Position numbers and translations under genes: made by a program. Below are positions 1 to 12,500 of a DNA stretch of 64,000 nucleotides, one piece after another (position 1 is the first letter of the stretch; every line of letters starts with the position of its first letter). This DNA comes from Owenia fusiformis (Eukaryota; Annelida; Polychaeta; Sabellida; Oweniidae): positions 37,977,366-38,041,365 of the forward strand of contig CAIIXF020000001.1 in assembly GCA_903813345.2 (NCBI GenBank). Reading direction: 5' to 3'. The notes under the pieces are model-generated. The model saw nothing but the letters and a program-made list of their open reading frames with translations. It was not told the DNA's origin and searched no databases.

Positions 1-1974
1 AGTTCGGAATTCATACTTACACCAGTTGCTCTGCAGAAAGTTCTTACTGATAACCATCAGGGTTACACGACTAGTAGCGATGAAGTTAGCGATGTTCTGT
101 GTTATCTGTTGGCCGTGGACAAAGTCTTTGTCGGCAAACGCTATGTAGTACCATTTACCAGGTTCATGTCCCGGTGCTGGACCACACGCGCCGTAATCTA
201 GATCTTGGCCTGTTAAGCCATCTTCATACATCAACGTATCGATCAAATATCTTTTGACCCACTGTTTATCCTTGTCACAAAACGAAAGAAATATATCGAA
301 GTTCAAGTTAATATCAAAATAAGATTGAATTGGTGTCATTCTTCTGTCATCAGCCAACGCAAAGGCGACACCGATAAAGCCAATGAGAACGAGGCCACAC
401 ATAATGCTCAACTGTAGCGTGACCAGAGCCCAGTTGACGCAAAAGAAATCAGAGTCAGCAATATCAATTATGCGTTTACCCCTTACAGGTTCATTGTCAC
501 ATTGTACAGTCATGATATCAGAAACGACATCCCTGTTCTTTATCAGCCAATGTTTCAACCAAAGGCTTTTGCAATCACATTGCAACGGGTTTTGTCCTAA
601 CCTTATCTCACGTACATTTGTGGGATTGATTTGTTTCCATGCTGTTTCGGGAAGATATTCTATGCGGTTCAATTCAAGTAGTAGACTGGTTTTCTTTGAT
701 TTTACTATTTTGTTGACCAGAGAGGGTTTAATGGAAGATATTTTATTGTTTGCGACATCCAAGACTGACACATTTCTGGTATATGACTTTGGTTTTAATG
801 TTTCGATTGCATTGTTTGCAAGTCTCAGTTCAATGTTGTCTTCACACGGAATCCTATCTGGGAGACGTTTGATGTCGTGACATTCTACCCGAGTTGTTCT
901 ATTTGCAGGAGTATGAACACATGAACATGACTCTGGGCAGTCTTTCTTGACTGAACACTGGAACATGTTATCTGGAACTGTATAGAATATCATGCCACGT
1001 AGATTCTTAGGATAATAGCAAGGAATGTTGATATAATACTCGACCACGGTTCTGTTAAACATCGGTATGAAATTTTTTATGAGCTTTGTTATTTTAAACA
1101 TATCACAATCACAATATAGTTTATTGTATCTAAAGTCAAATCCCATGTCCCAAAGTCGTCTTAGTTGCAAAAACATCACGATCGGATTATCTATGTCAAC
1201 ATGAATAAGTTTAAATACTTTGATCAATTCTCCTAGTCGTCCGAAGTTGTTGTATTGGAAATTGATAAGAACTTCATGACCCAATTTTGCCTCATTAATG
1301 CTCCAATTGATATGGTTTGTGAAGGTTTCTAATTTGTTGAAAGTCAAATTGAGAAACACTTTATGACCACTTTGGAGAGCATTGGGCAAGCGGAACACCC
1401 AGAAGTCAATTTCTCGGAGTTTGTTGCGCTGCATATCGATTAAAGACAGACTTTTGAGATCTTTGTTAAAAACAGCCGTATCAATGAAATCTATCTTATT
1501 GAAACCGAGATAAAGTTCTCGTAACTGTTCCAATCCACTGAATGTAAAGTTTTCAAGACGACGTACTTCATTGTTTGAAAGGTCCAATACGGAAATATGG
1601 TTTAGACATCCGATTGATTTTCTTGACAAATGCTGGATATTATTCCCGGACAAATCGAGTGAGGTCAAGCGTTTTAGAATGCACAGTTGTCTCGGTACTT
1701 CTTTCAAATAACTGTTTCTAAATTGCACATGTGTTATATTCCCTTTCATACTAACGAACAATTCCTCGAGAGCACTGTTGTTAAATTCTTTTTGGCACTT
1801 AATGATTAAAGTTACACGAGGCGGATTGTCATCAATTGAGCACGAACAATTTGTTGGCGCATTCGTACATGTATCGGATACAGTAATCGCATTGTCGTCA
1901 TCTTCATGCACATCTCCAGCCATGCTAAGGTTCACCACCAGTGTCAGCGTCGCTATGATTGTCAAACGTGTCAT
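1..1974 (-). CDS. Toll-like receptor, multiple-cysteine-cluster type (C-terminus outside window)
   Basis: Single-pass receptor of the Toll family: an extracellular leucine-rich-repeat sensor joined to a cytoplasmic TIR signalling domain. ATG is at 1974-1972, with in-frame stops just upstream; 658 codons run without a break to base 1, so the last part of the TIR domain is missing. Visible in order: signal peptide (residues 1-19), first Cys N-cap (C36, CSC about 43), LRRs about 60-280 (LTSLDLSGNNI, ISVLDLSNNEV), first C-cap from CDC at 288, second N-cap CPESCSC at 346, a short LRR run, second C-cap CDCKSLW at 466, membrane segment about 514-541, and TIR from FDIFLSF at 559. Two internal cysteine clusters are the protostome Toll arrangement. 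The TIR keeps box 1 and the SNWCKYEF segment, but the BB loop reads DFVHG, with His620 where Pro is usual. The reading frame seen is intronless. A TATTATTATAG just before the ATG could be the acceptor of a 5'UTR intron. Family call is secure; orthology is not assigned. Confidence 0.94.
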   Translation of the reverse strand, partial: MTRLTIIATLTLVVNLSMAGDVHEDDDNAITVSDTCTNAPTNCSCSIDDNPPRVTLIIKCQKEFNNSALEELFVSMKGNITHVQFRNSYLKEVPRQLCILKRLTSLDLSGNNIQHLSRKSIGCLNHISVLDLSNNEVRRLENFTFSGLEQLRELYLGFNKIDFIDTAVFNKDLKSLSLIDMQRNKLREIDFWVFRLPNALQSGHKVFLNLTFNKLETFTNHINWSINEAKLGHEVLINFQYNNFGRLGELIKVFKLIHVDIDNPIVMFLQLRRLWDMGFDFRYNKLYCDCDMFKITKLIKNFIPMFNRTVVEYYINIPCYYPKNLRGMIFYTVPDNMFQCSVKKDCPESCSCVHTPANRTTRVECHDIKRLPDRIPCEDNIELRLANNAIETLKPKSYTRNVSVLDVANNKISSIKPSLVNKIVKSKKTSLLLELNRIEYLPETAWKQINPTNVREIRLGQNPLQCDCKSLWLKHWLIKNRDVVSDIMTVQCDNEPVRGKRIIDIADSDFFCVNWALVTLQLSIMCGLVLIGFIGVAFALADDRRMTPIQSYFDINLNFDIFLSFCDKDKQWVKRYLIDTLMYEDGLTGQDLDYGACGPAPGHEPGKWYYIAFADKDFVHGQQITQNIANFIATSRVTLMVISKNFLQSNWCKYEFRT

Positions 1975-4900
1975 TGTAATATGCTATAATAATAATTACA
2001 TTATATGAACCCTGTCAATGCATAAAGTTCAGCTTATTATGTTCTGTAAAATATATATTCTCAACATCATCACAGTGCGTTAATACTTCTTTGACAAATC
2101 GTCCAACTCAATACTTGATCAGATCGTGTGAATGGCCAAGACGCACCAGCTTTCTTCTCTTCTCTCTCTTCACTGTTCATTTTAGTTCTTTATTTTTTAC
2201 CATCGCTCATAAATCTCAATAAAAATGCCTCTTGTTTGAAAGTACAAATAGAAGTCCCTCACATGACATGCATGACGCTTATAAGGAGCGAATCAGGAAG
2301 TAAATAAAAGAGCCCACTGGAATATCAAGGCCAAAGTGACCTGGAATACAGCCAATATTCTTGAAATGCTACTGAATGAGATCTCATTTTACATGTTTTA
2401 TTCACTTCTAACATAATGTCCATATAAAACAAGGAGCTGTAGATAGACTAAGGGTGAAATCAGTATTTTCTATAAAGCTGATAACATTTGCAGTATGAAT
2501 CAAAAAGGTGTCTGCTATTTTGAATTGTGAGATTGAATGGACGTTTATTATTCAAACACTGATCAAAAACTCTGCCATTCATGTTCTATGAACAATAAAA
2601 GTCCCATTGCATTCACGATGAGTCAGATGCAGCTTTACATCTGACCTTGGATAATCCTATATTTACTAGGTACCATATATAGACTAAATATTAAAAGTGA
2701 TTAGACACACATTGCAAAACCCATAAATTATCATTAGAAAGTGAGATCATTTTTAGGTGTGTTTCATTTGTATTAGTAAGGTCAACAATATCCCAATGCT
2801 GTCTCAAAATGCAAATAATTACTTTTCAGATTGCCCTTCCCTCCTGTAATTGTACATTCATCATAAGATTAAATGTTTCTTCATTTCAATATTTCCTAAC
2901 TACATGCAATGGTATTTTGACCCCTACCTGAGCACATTTCATTATGTTAACAGGCATCAATATAATGATCTGGTCTCAAAAGTAACAATGATACTTTAAA
3001 ATTCCAACTTTGTCATAAAGTAGAAATAAATAATTGATAAACATAATAAAATGTACTTCATTACATTACTTTTTATTGCATTCCTATATGATATAATGGC
3101 CATGTATAAAATAAATCTGTTAAACGTGAAAATGTAACATTAAAATCAAATAACAATTTCAAGTAAATGTAGTCACAATAATGATATGACAAATATGTCC
3201 TAAAGTCAACACCATTAATTCTAAAAAGTGTAAAACAGAGTATGTTTACATGAAAAGGATCAGCTGATAATTTTGAACAGACAAGCCAATAACTGGTCAA
3301 TTTGAACAACTTGTCAATTTTGATAACAGGTCAATTTTGACCAGGCTGAATTCTTCTGACATACCCTGGATATTAACAAACATTTGAACAAACAAGAACA
3401 TCTTCTGTTAACATTAACAGAACAGGGACTGTTAACTATACATTGAACACACTTACAATATACATTACAAATATGTAAATCTTTAACATAGATTACACCC
3501 AATAATTCAATCAAAGATAACCTGGCTGGTGAAGTAAGCCTGGCAGGTCATATTGTACTTGTATTCAGTTTTGGTATTTTCCACCTTAAAATCATTTCAC
3601 AACTTGAACCAGCAAGGAAGTGTTAAGTTCATTTTTTGATACAGTAATTAATTTCACACACACACAAATATTAGTTTTTAATATTTCAATTAATACAACA
3701 ACATGTATTGATATTGTTATTTACAATTTCTTAGATTCTAATTACTGTACATTTTTTCTATATTTGACAACAATACTGCTTTTGAACATTCTGCAAAGCC
3801 CTAAAAATAATGTTCAGAACTATCACTTTGAACGGTACCACTTCTTATCAACTACACTGCATAGTTTTATGTTAATCAAAATATCTAATCTGTTATCCAC
3901 AACTGTCCTATGAAAATGAGCAATTACATAGGTTTTAGATTCAATTGATAAAGCATCATTATAATGAAAGATATGTTTAATAGCAATTTAATGTTATTTA
4001 TGTCTGATTACTCTTTGGTTTGGCAGCTTATTTGAGTAACAGTTTTGAAAAGATTGGATATTTCTGATTTTTTATGATAACTCTAATATCCCCCTAATGT
4101 TATCATGCAATAGTAAAATCATGTGAAAACTTAAAATGCTCAATAAATTTTTGTTCTTATCACAAAAAATATGTACAATATGACTATTGCATCTAGCCCA
4201 AACATCTAATATCATCACCCAGTTACATGGAGCTGTCTTTGTGTTTAGTACAGAATTTTCGATCAAGTCATAGCTCATAATTCATACACAAGCATTCATA
4301 AATTATTTTTGAATTGATGACATTTTTGAGATATGATCATACCAACAAGACCCTAAGGTTGACAAACCTTAAAATTTCCATTTACTTTCTGGGCCAATGA
4401 GTATCAAATGAATATCTATGGTTCGTGTATCTATTTGCGTTGCACAGTCCCATAGAGATATTATGGCCAGTTTAATATTAGTCCCAACTTCTGAATTCCT
4501 TCTTCAAGGCATATCCAAAAGTATATATGTATCCTGGAGGTCCACTGGTTTATTTCTACTAAGATTCATTATAAAGGTCACCCTCTTGTTTAGTTTGTAT
4601 ATATTCTTTCCATCTTGTCTAGCTACGATTGATTATAGAGTTAATATGTTTTAATCTATGTATGCTGTGATATCTGATTTGGAGTTATCCCACAATCTTC
4701 CCTCGGTTGACCACAGCATATGGGGATTCAGTCTGTAAGTAAGAAAGCAAGTATGAATCTTTTTATTTCAATGAGATAACTGACCAACAACATAAAGAAT
4801 AATGCCCTCACATGGAGAAGTAGACTTTATTGAATGATCAACATTTTCAGAAATATCTCCTTTAATTCAGTAGTAACATTAAAATTTGAGGACATATTGT

Positions 4901-5276
4901 GACTGTTCTTTGCACAGATACATATTTCCAACTGTGAAATGTAGATTTCTCACAATTGAACAGAACAGTACAGAAATACATTAAAATATCACAAATCATC
5001 AAGTAATACATCCAATACAGTGTTTTGACCTAGTTTTTAAATAACAAGCACCACCGTGGGATTTAACAAAACAAGATCAAATCTGATATCTTAGAATTAT
5101 CAAAAAGAAAATGAAAGCGATTTTCAAGGAAGTTTCTGATAAAAATGTTTAGAATGTTCCGAGTGTATAGAATTTCAGTTAATAAGATAAAAAATGGCAA
5201 CGGAGAATATATATCATTCTTGTAAACCGGAAATAAAATTCAGAAAATGAAACAGAACACAAATAAAACATAACAG
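1975..5276. other. gene-free stretch upstream of the Toll-like receptor
   Basis: About 3.3 kb of AT-rich DNA containing the unresolved promoter and 5' leader of the receptor. Short open frames here have no recognisable domain and AT-driven composition. A pyrimidine-rich TCTTCTCTTCTCTCTCTTC stretch lies near 2153-2171. No TATA box or transcription start could be assigned and no repeat family from elsewhere in the window was recognised. Confidence 0.5.
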
Positions 5277-5299
5277 ATGCCAAAGTATGTAGGCCTCAT

Positions 5300-5815
5300 A
5301 GGAACATTTGATTTTCACACAAAACATGTAATTTCTCACAAAACATCAAGTAATCTTCACACAAAATACATACATGTAGTTTTCACACAGATTATGCAAT
5401 TTCAAGCAGAGCAAGTAATTTTCACACAAAACACAGTTTTCACCTGTTCACACAAAAGTAATTTTACACATAACACAAGATTTTCACACAAAACAAACAA
5501 TTTTCACACAAACCATAGTTTTCACTCAAAAGTAATTTTACACACAACACATGATTTTGACACAAAACAAACATACAGAACAGTTGATTTTCACACAAAA
5601 CATATAATTTCACACAAAACATCAAGCAATTTTCACACAAAATATATACATGTTGTTTTCACACGGATCATGCAATATCAAGCAGAACAAGTAATTTCCC
5701 CACAAAACATATAATTTTCACACAAAAGTAATTTTACACACAACACATGATTTTCACACGAAACAATTTTCACACAAAACATAGTCATTTTATAGAACAA
5801 GTGATTTTCACAGTT
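5300..5815. repeat. degenerate tandem array of TTTTCACACAAAACA-like units
   Basis: Dozens of imperfect copies of a roughly 14-17 bp unit, TTTTCACACAAAACA with variants, fill this half kilobase. A higher-order repeat is visible: the block from about 5308 (unit followed by ATCAAGTAAT, ACATGTAGTTTTCAC, CAAGCAGAGCAAGTAAT) recurs about 270 bp later near 5583 with small changes. Open frames rich in H, T, K and F across it arise from the repeat and are not a gene. Confidence 0.8.
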
Positions 5816-6795
5816 AACAAACGAGTAGCAATCACACACTCACCATTATGTGAAGGTTCCATTAAAATGGGTTCCCAAGGCTCTGTTGCTGCAAATATAG
5901 CAAACATTACAATCACACTTGGCTTATTTGGTCAAACATGTCATACTTGCGTCATAATTTGCGTACATTTGGCTTTTTGGGCCACACTTCATTAATTTTG
6001 AAATTAAGCAATGATTTGATTAATTATCCTTATTTTTGTCTGGAGACTAAAATATCAATATTTCTGTACTTTTCTGTTCAACTTTGAAAATCAACAAACA
6101 GTTTGGAAAACAATTTATTTGAATGACTATGTGTATAGATGTAGATGTACACTTCATCAATCCACAAGTCCACATTATCTTATCACTGAAACATAATCCT
6201 ATGAAAAAGAATTAATCAGCTGTGATATACTTTTCACATTTTATTATTTTATATCAACTTTCTTAACCAAATAACTAACATTTCAACACAAATCCTTATA
6301 TAAATGGTTTAAATGAATGATCATGTCAATACATACATGCATGTTATATAAAACTGTCAATATTATGGAGATGAGGTAATGCTATGTAAAAGGACAAAAA
6401 ATAGAGAAAAGTTAGTAGGTTTTCACAAGTGTAACCACACCTTGCCAGCAAATATATACATTCTCACATTTTTACATGGATCTTTGGGCTTCATTTATCA
6501 CATCAATTTTAAGATGCTGGCTTGGCACTGGTTTCCACAAAAGATGTTACAAACATACATGTTTTCCAGGACATTTTACTTCCTGGATTAAGGTGCATGA
6601 ACTGATTGAAGTATGGTCTAGCTATAGGAGATTTAGAGAAAATTGATCAAAATCTTTTTTATTTATAATTTAATTAAAGGAGAAACAAAGATTAGAGATG
6701 ACAAAGGACTTTTTTCTAAATAAATGTCATAATTTTACAATGTTTGTTGCGCTCACAACATCCCATCGCCATGTCTCTGTTCTGACTCAATTACT
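5816..6795. other. gene-free stretch
   Basis: AT-rich sequence between the CACAC array and the GATGCGAG MITE. I see no gene, structured RNA or repeat copy in it. Confidence 0.4.
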
Positions 6796-7221
6796 CAGAT
6801 GCGAGTAGGTAGTTACCAGTTTCGCCACCAGGTGGCTGATTCGGGGGGATTAACATGGCAGGGTATTACAAAATTCCCTTAAACTTGAATATGCATGAGT
6901 TATATTGGTTCACTTTTCATATTACCTTTATGTATCTGATAGTTATACAAATTAAAATATGTCCAGTAAAAGAAAATATTATCTGCTCAACACAAGAAAA
7001 GATATTTCACTTTTTGTGGTTTTACAACATGGGCTCTATAGGGAATCTCCCCGACCTAGAAGTCACATTTTCAAAGAAAATTAAATTTTCAAAGTTGATA
7101 AACTCTTTTCAAAACCACATTCCTAAATGTAATTTTACATGTAGATTCCAAATATGACATCAGTTTGACTGAATTGTGAATTTTTAATGACGTAAATCAA
7201 GATTATTTCTACTCGCATCTG
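6796..7221. mobile_element. MITE with GATGCGAGTAG termini, copy 1
   Basis: Non-autonomous inverted-repeat element of about 426 bp. It begins CAGATGCGAGTAG and ends CTACTCGCATCTG, perfect inverted termini. A second full-length copy in the same orientation occurs at 32286-32717, with the same interior (for example GGTAGTTACCAGTTTC near the start and TGACGTAAATCAAGATTATT near the end). It has no transposase; the longest interior frame (100 codons at 6855-7157) is not preserved in the other copy. Confidence 0.85.
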
Positions 7222-7528
7222 GGATATTTCATGGTAATCCTTTTATATTCTATGGCTTTCTAAAATACAAATGAATGGATATTTCTGGATCTTTTGAATG
7301 TCAATGTCCATATTGACCAGTAGATTCTATTCATTTTTCAGATAACGATAAGATTGTAAATGAAAATTTTTATAAAGGTGATTGCTTTCAACACTTTAGA
7401 GTTTCAATTCTTTGCCACTCCTTTAATACAGGGCTACAGTAACATTTCAGTATTCCTGGCTTCTGTTTTCTAGTTGCCAATTACAAAATACCATTTCAAT
7501 TAGTTAAAGCACCTTAAGTGCAAAAATA

Positions 7529-7550
7529 TACAGGGTGTCCAGGAAGTAAA
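7529..7550. mobile_element. solo CAGGGTGTCC transposon terminus
   Basis: TATACAGGGTGTCCAGGAAG resembles the TA plus CAGGGTG end of the Tc1/mariner-like elements found complete further along the window (53421, 58032, 60140). No partner terminus was found nearby, so this is probably a broken element. Confidence 0.4.
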
Positions 7551-7984
7551 GAATTTGATAATACATGTATGCTCAACAATTGCTACACATAAGATTGTAA
7601 ATTCATACCATGACAATATATCCCTTAACTTTCATGATATATTGAAACAAGTTTTTTTAATATTTCATACAAAGATACATTTAAGGCATGCTTCACACAA
7701 TTGCAGCCCTTTGCTGTAATAATGTAGCACATGCTATGCAAGCGTTACCTCGTAATCGGGCCTACTTTTTCCTTTCCATTTATTGAATGGAATTTTAAAA
7801 TAATGCCCAGCGGTTTCACTCTACGGTCTTTTTAGATTTCAGGACATTATCACTTGACAAAGCTTGTTTAGTTAAAGTTGGAAAATGAGTAGGATCAAAA
7901 CACATGTCCTCAAATTATTGAGCAAAGGGGCACCTACGAGTATAAGGGAAAACTATTAGGTTTAGGGCACTACAACTGTTACAC

Positions 7985-8124
7985 AAGGCATTAGCATGCA
8001 AAATGTCACCACCTGCCATTTGTTACAGACACTAAATGCCGACTGCTACCTACCAAATGCCAAACACCGTCCATAAAAAAGTTAGAGACTTTAACAATAT
8101 GTCACCACTTGTGGAAGTGACATA
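7985..8124. repeat. short interspersed repeat with ATGTCACCAC ends, copy 1
   Basis: A roughly 140-bp unit beginning ACAAGGCATTAGCATGC and containing ATGTCACCACCTG, CATTTGTTACA and AACAATATGTCACCACTT, closing with GTGACAT. A closely similar copy is at 18885-19022, and a fragment lies near 27847-27880. The TGTCACCAC and GTGGTGACA sequences are inverted relative to each other, so it can fold into a hairpin. Confidence 0.7.
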
Positions 8125-8390
8125 AAAACAGCAATCTACAAATGAATGACATTGAAATACCATAACAAATCTGCAAATACCAGCCTTAAAGCAAACAGAA
8201 TTCTAATGCACAAATTAGGGTTCTAATTCCTGTATGAAGTCAAATGCAGAAATGAAATGGCATGAGAATTTGAATTTTAGAATCAAAAGTACCTTTATAG
8301 AGATCACACTCATTTGAAATGGGAACAGAATAATTTGTAACTGGTTTTCACATGGAAAATCAGAAATAACCAGGGTTATTTAAGCTAGCA

Positions 8391-9133
8391 AACAGCAACT
8401 TCACTGAATAGCAAATCCCACCAAACAAATGTTTTTTTTATGAAAAATGGCAGCCATTTTGAAATTCAGGTAACATCTTGTAAATTTCTTCTCTAGCAGA
8501 GCTTCTTCATTTCTAGAAATTAGCATATAAAATTGAGTCTGTCCACTGGTTATCAAAGCTTACGTTTTTTATTGGTGGTCATTTTAAAATTCAGCTTGAA
8601 AATCCCTTCTCAAGCAGAGCTCCTTTGTCCCTAGGTGTCAGCATAGGCCTATATTAAAATTTGAACCAAATTCGTCCACAGGTATTTGAGTTATCAAAGA
8701 TTACTTTTTCTTACAAAGAATGGTGGCCATTTTGAAATTCAGTCGCGATCTTAAAAATTCATGCTTGACCAGAGCTCCTGTGTCCCTAGGTATCAGCACA
8801 TAAGATTTGAGCCACATCCATGGAACTCATACTGGTACTTGAGTTCCTTTGCCTTTAGGCATCAGCACATAAAATTTGAACCAAATCCATCAACTAGAAT
8901 TTGAGTCATCAAAGATAAAAAAATTTATGAAAAATGGTGGCCATTTTGAATTGAGCACCCATATTGAAAACTGCTTCTTGATCATAGGTCCTACACCCAT
9001 AAGGCATAAGCCTATATAATTTGAACCGAATCTGTTGACTGGTATTTAAGTTATCACCAGGACACACAAACGAATGGACGGACAAATGGATGGCTTTCCT
9101 ATATCCCCCCCTCGAACTTCGTTCAGTGGGATA
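8391..9133. mobile_element. interspersed element with internal tandem units and GGGATA hairpin end, copy A
   Basis: Starts with AGCAAATCCCACCAAAC and ends with a hairpin around CGAACTTCGTTC followed by GGGATA. Between them lie about four imperfect units of 120-200 bp, each with a block like GTGGCCATTTTGAAATTCA, a TTTGAACCAAAT segment and a GAGTTATCA segment; then CGAATGGACGGACAAATGG leads into the hairpin. Two relatives occur at 30249-31441 and 38889-39250. It encodes no protein and its class is unknown. Confidence 0.7.
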
Positions 9134-9411
9134 AAAATGATTTCGTTCTAAATAATATTCCAAAATTCACATTTTATGTTTCAAACATCTTATAATGATT
9201 ATGTGAGAGCCAATCAATAACTATTCTGCCTTTGATAAGTAAATGCTACATGACCATAAAGAATGATGAGGTTTTTGACAGTGCAATTAACAAGGCTACT
9301 ACTTCAGCTAAAAATGGTTTAAACACTATAGGGACTATGTCTACAACTGTAACAACATGATTGTTAACAAGGGAAAAATGATTGTATACAGGAACTATTG
9401 ACTAAATGATC

Positions 9412-9576
9412 TTAACATGAGGAACTATACTGCTCCCAACCTACAACTAATACCTGTTGATTCTGGGGGACACCTGTATTAAAAGCCCCAAATCCACCAC
9501 CTCCAAATGGGTTTGCATTGTTTACAGGGGGCACTGGATTGAATCCTGTGTTTGTGTTGAATGGATCATTGTTAAA
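9412..9576 (-). CDS. Dab: Dab terminal exon (or penultimate exon)
   Basis: Acceptor TTTTTGTGCAG, phase 0. Encodes [15 protein letters not shown], an ANPFGGGG motif (NPF binds EH domains) and ends [13 protein letters not shown] then TAA at 9414-9412. The last 13 residues look unlike the rest; an alternative donor CAG/GTATTA at 9454/9453 would remove them and require another exon below 9412. Confidence 0.75.
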   Translation of the reverse strand, partial: FNNDPFNTNTGFNPVPPVNNANPFGGGGFGAFNTGVPQNQQVLVVGWEQYSSSC

Positions 9577-12500
9577 CTGCACAAAAATAAAATAAAGAAG
9601 AAATCACTTTAGCAAACTGCAAATATGAAGTAAGTTTCAAAGAAGATTTACAATAATATTATCTTGAATCATTGAACTGGAATCTTCTTTCAAAATTTTA
9701 CAATCAATCAATCAATCAAAGTCAAAACATCTGTTTCATCAAATTAGCTTGCAATAATTGGTTGAAAACTGAGAACAAAAAATATATAGAGTGATTGCTA
9801 AAATGGGCAGTTCTGCAGCTATAAGCAACAATAATGCTAAAACAATACACAAGAAATATTCAAATCATATTGTACTAAGTAAGAAAAGTTGTAAACCTAA
9901 AAGCAAGAGCGAAATAAAGCAAACACTGACATTATGAAAGTAGTCTACAAAATATAGAAATAAAGTACATTACATAAACAACAAACATTGTACTTACTAA
10001 ATAAAGTACCTAAAATAAATGTAAAGCGGCACAAAATCAAGAAAAAAACACAACATAAAAAATTAATCATAATCGCAAAACCACTCAAATCATACTAAAC
10101 ACAAGTAAAGACACAGAAATTGTAAGAATTGTGAAATAACAAACCTAAGATAAACAAAGAATTACATGATATGCAACAAATTAAGCATAAGCTCAAGAGA
10201 AACTATGAACTACATAAATCTAAAGCAAGGTAAAGGGATTACTCTAAGGGTAGGATAAACTAAACATCATAAGAACACAAGCCTACATGCAAACATCAAA
10301 TATTTTACAGCTCTTACCTGCTGATGCATGCTGCCATCTATACCACCTGTGGTAAAGGGATCAGCGCTATGTCGTCCAGAATCTTGTAAAACATTCTGAT
10401 TGGTTGGTGTAGTTAATGATGCTTTCTCATTGGCTGACATGCTAAATGGCGCATTTTGATTGGCTGCAGTGTTAAATGAATCAGGTTGTGATTGGGTAGT
10501 GCTGAACAAATCAGTCTGAGGCATGGTATTAGAGAGAGTGGAGGTTTCAATGGAGTGCTTAACTACAAAGGGATCATCTTGCATGGTGTCAGAGTTGTCC
10601 TTAATGGCATTAGTGGGTGCAGTTACAGTTGCAGGTATTGTTGCAAGATTTTGGTGTAAATCATATCCAGTGTCTGAGAGCCTATCCTGACCATCAGGGG
10701 CAGTCCTTAATTGAATATCAATATCTCTTGACACAACAAATGGGTCATCTATCACACCAGACTTAGATGTTGAATCAAAACTGAAATTTGCAAAATTGTC
10801 CATTTCAGTAGGTTTCGCAACAGTAGAATGAGGTGATTCAGACTGAGTGTTCCCCAAATGCTTTTGATCAGAGTCAGGATTACTTATATCTTCACTGTTT
10901 AAACCTCCTTCACTACTTAATTTAATATCTTGTGTTCCACTTATTGGTGGTTTACTAGAGTTGATCTCACTAGACTGCACTTTTATAAAAGGATCATTAA
11001 CAACATGTGATGTATCAAATGGGTCAGCTACATCCTCTAAAATACCTATGGGTGTATGTCTATGAATAGCAGCCATTTTCTTTGAGCTATAATTGTCTCT
11101 AGAAACTTCTACCAAATCATTGCTTGAACTAAACAGATCTTCATTTCCAGGGTTTTTAGGTGTTTGCCCAATGTCAGTCTGTATATTTCCTGAACCTACA
11201 GATATATCTGACTTCCTGTCAACACTACCGACTGAGTCTGTGGTTCTATTCAAATTATTTAAGTTCCGAGATTCACTTTTGAGTATGTCTATTATTTCTG
11301 GAGTATGCGATCTAGTAGACTCCTTTCTCAATCTCTCCAGTCTAGGGCTAGTGGAGTCAGAGTCCACTGAATATATACTAGATATGTCTTTGGAAATATG
11401 GAAAGGATCAACCGTATCAGTCTGAGATGATCCCTGCCAATCCTCTATACTCTTTTCACTAGATTGCGTGGGAAGCTCAACAAATGGCTGACTTGTGTCT
11501 GCTTCAAATTCCATTTGTACTGGATCACTTATGTCAGGATTGTCAGGGAATACAGCAAGGTTGTTAAGAGAACTTGCTGAACCACTTTGTGTTTGTGTTG
11601 ACTTGAAGGGGTCCACTTTTTCCATGGAATCATTATCACTTTCTCCTAATGAAGCTTCAGCAAGTTGCACACACTGTATTGGAGATTGGCTTTTCAAAAC
11701 AGTAGTAAAAGAATCAGCTTGTTGAGGAACTTGAAAGGGATCTAGATCAGATCTGGATGTATTAACTCCAAATGCATCAAACTTATCACTTGATGGTGGG
11801 TTCAAATTGCTTCCAAAAGGGTCATTAATAACAGTAGATTTAGTTTTTGTCATTAGTCCAAATGGATCAAAGTCTGTGCTAAAACTGCTGACTCCTTTCT
11901 CTGGACTTGTGGTTGCAAATGGGTCTGCAGTTTTATCACTCTGTACCACATTATTTACATCAACACCTGGGGCCTTTTCCATGGGAGTGGACTCTTTTGA
12001 TAATTTAGAGAAACTGTCATTAAAAGGATCAGGGGTTTTACTCCTTGGTCTTGGGACACTTATACCTGTGATAACATTCTTTTTATTAAGATCTTTGGGA
12101 ACTCTAGGTACATTTGTTACATCTTTTGGACTAGCATTGTCAATTTGATCAGGTTTTTTAATGTCTGCTGAAAATGTGGCAAATGCTTTAATAGACTGAG
12201 ATTCTTTGAGATTAGATGAAGGGAATTCAGCCCAATTTGTTTTAAATGGGTCGGAGATTTCACCCTTTTGGCTCTCACTTTTAATTTGGTCTGTGATTAC
12301 AGGTTTAGTAGTGTCTTCTGGAAATGAGGCAAATGCTTCAAAAGGCTGAGATTCTTCAGGTTTAGCTGTAGGGGCATGTTCTACTGGTTCTGGGGATTGT
12401 GGTTCATTTACTGCAAAGGGATCACTAGCAATTGTCAATGGTAAAAATGGGTCAGGGGTCCGACAACCTCTGTTAGTTGCGAATGGGTCTTTTCCACTCT

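Noticed and set aside
383-880. 165-codon plus-strand frame opposite the Toll-like receptor
   Set aside because: Antisense to a clear LRR-TIR coding frame; no domain of its own.
5277-5995. 145- and 82-codon frames rich in H, T and K
   Set aside because: Simple translation of the TTTTCACAC array; composition is repeat-driven.
6855-7157. 100-codon frame inside the GATGCGAG MITE
   Set aside because: Not preserved in the second copy at 32286-32717.
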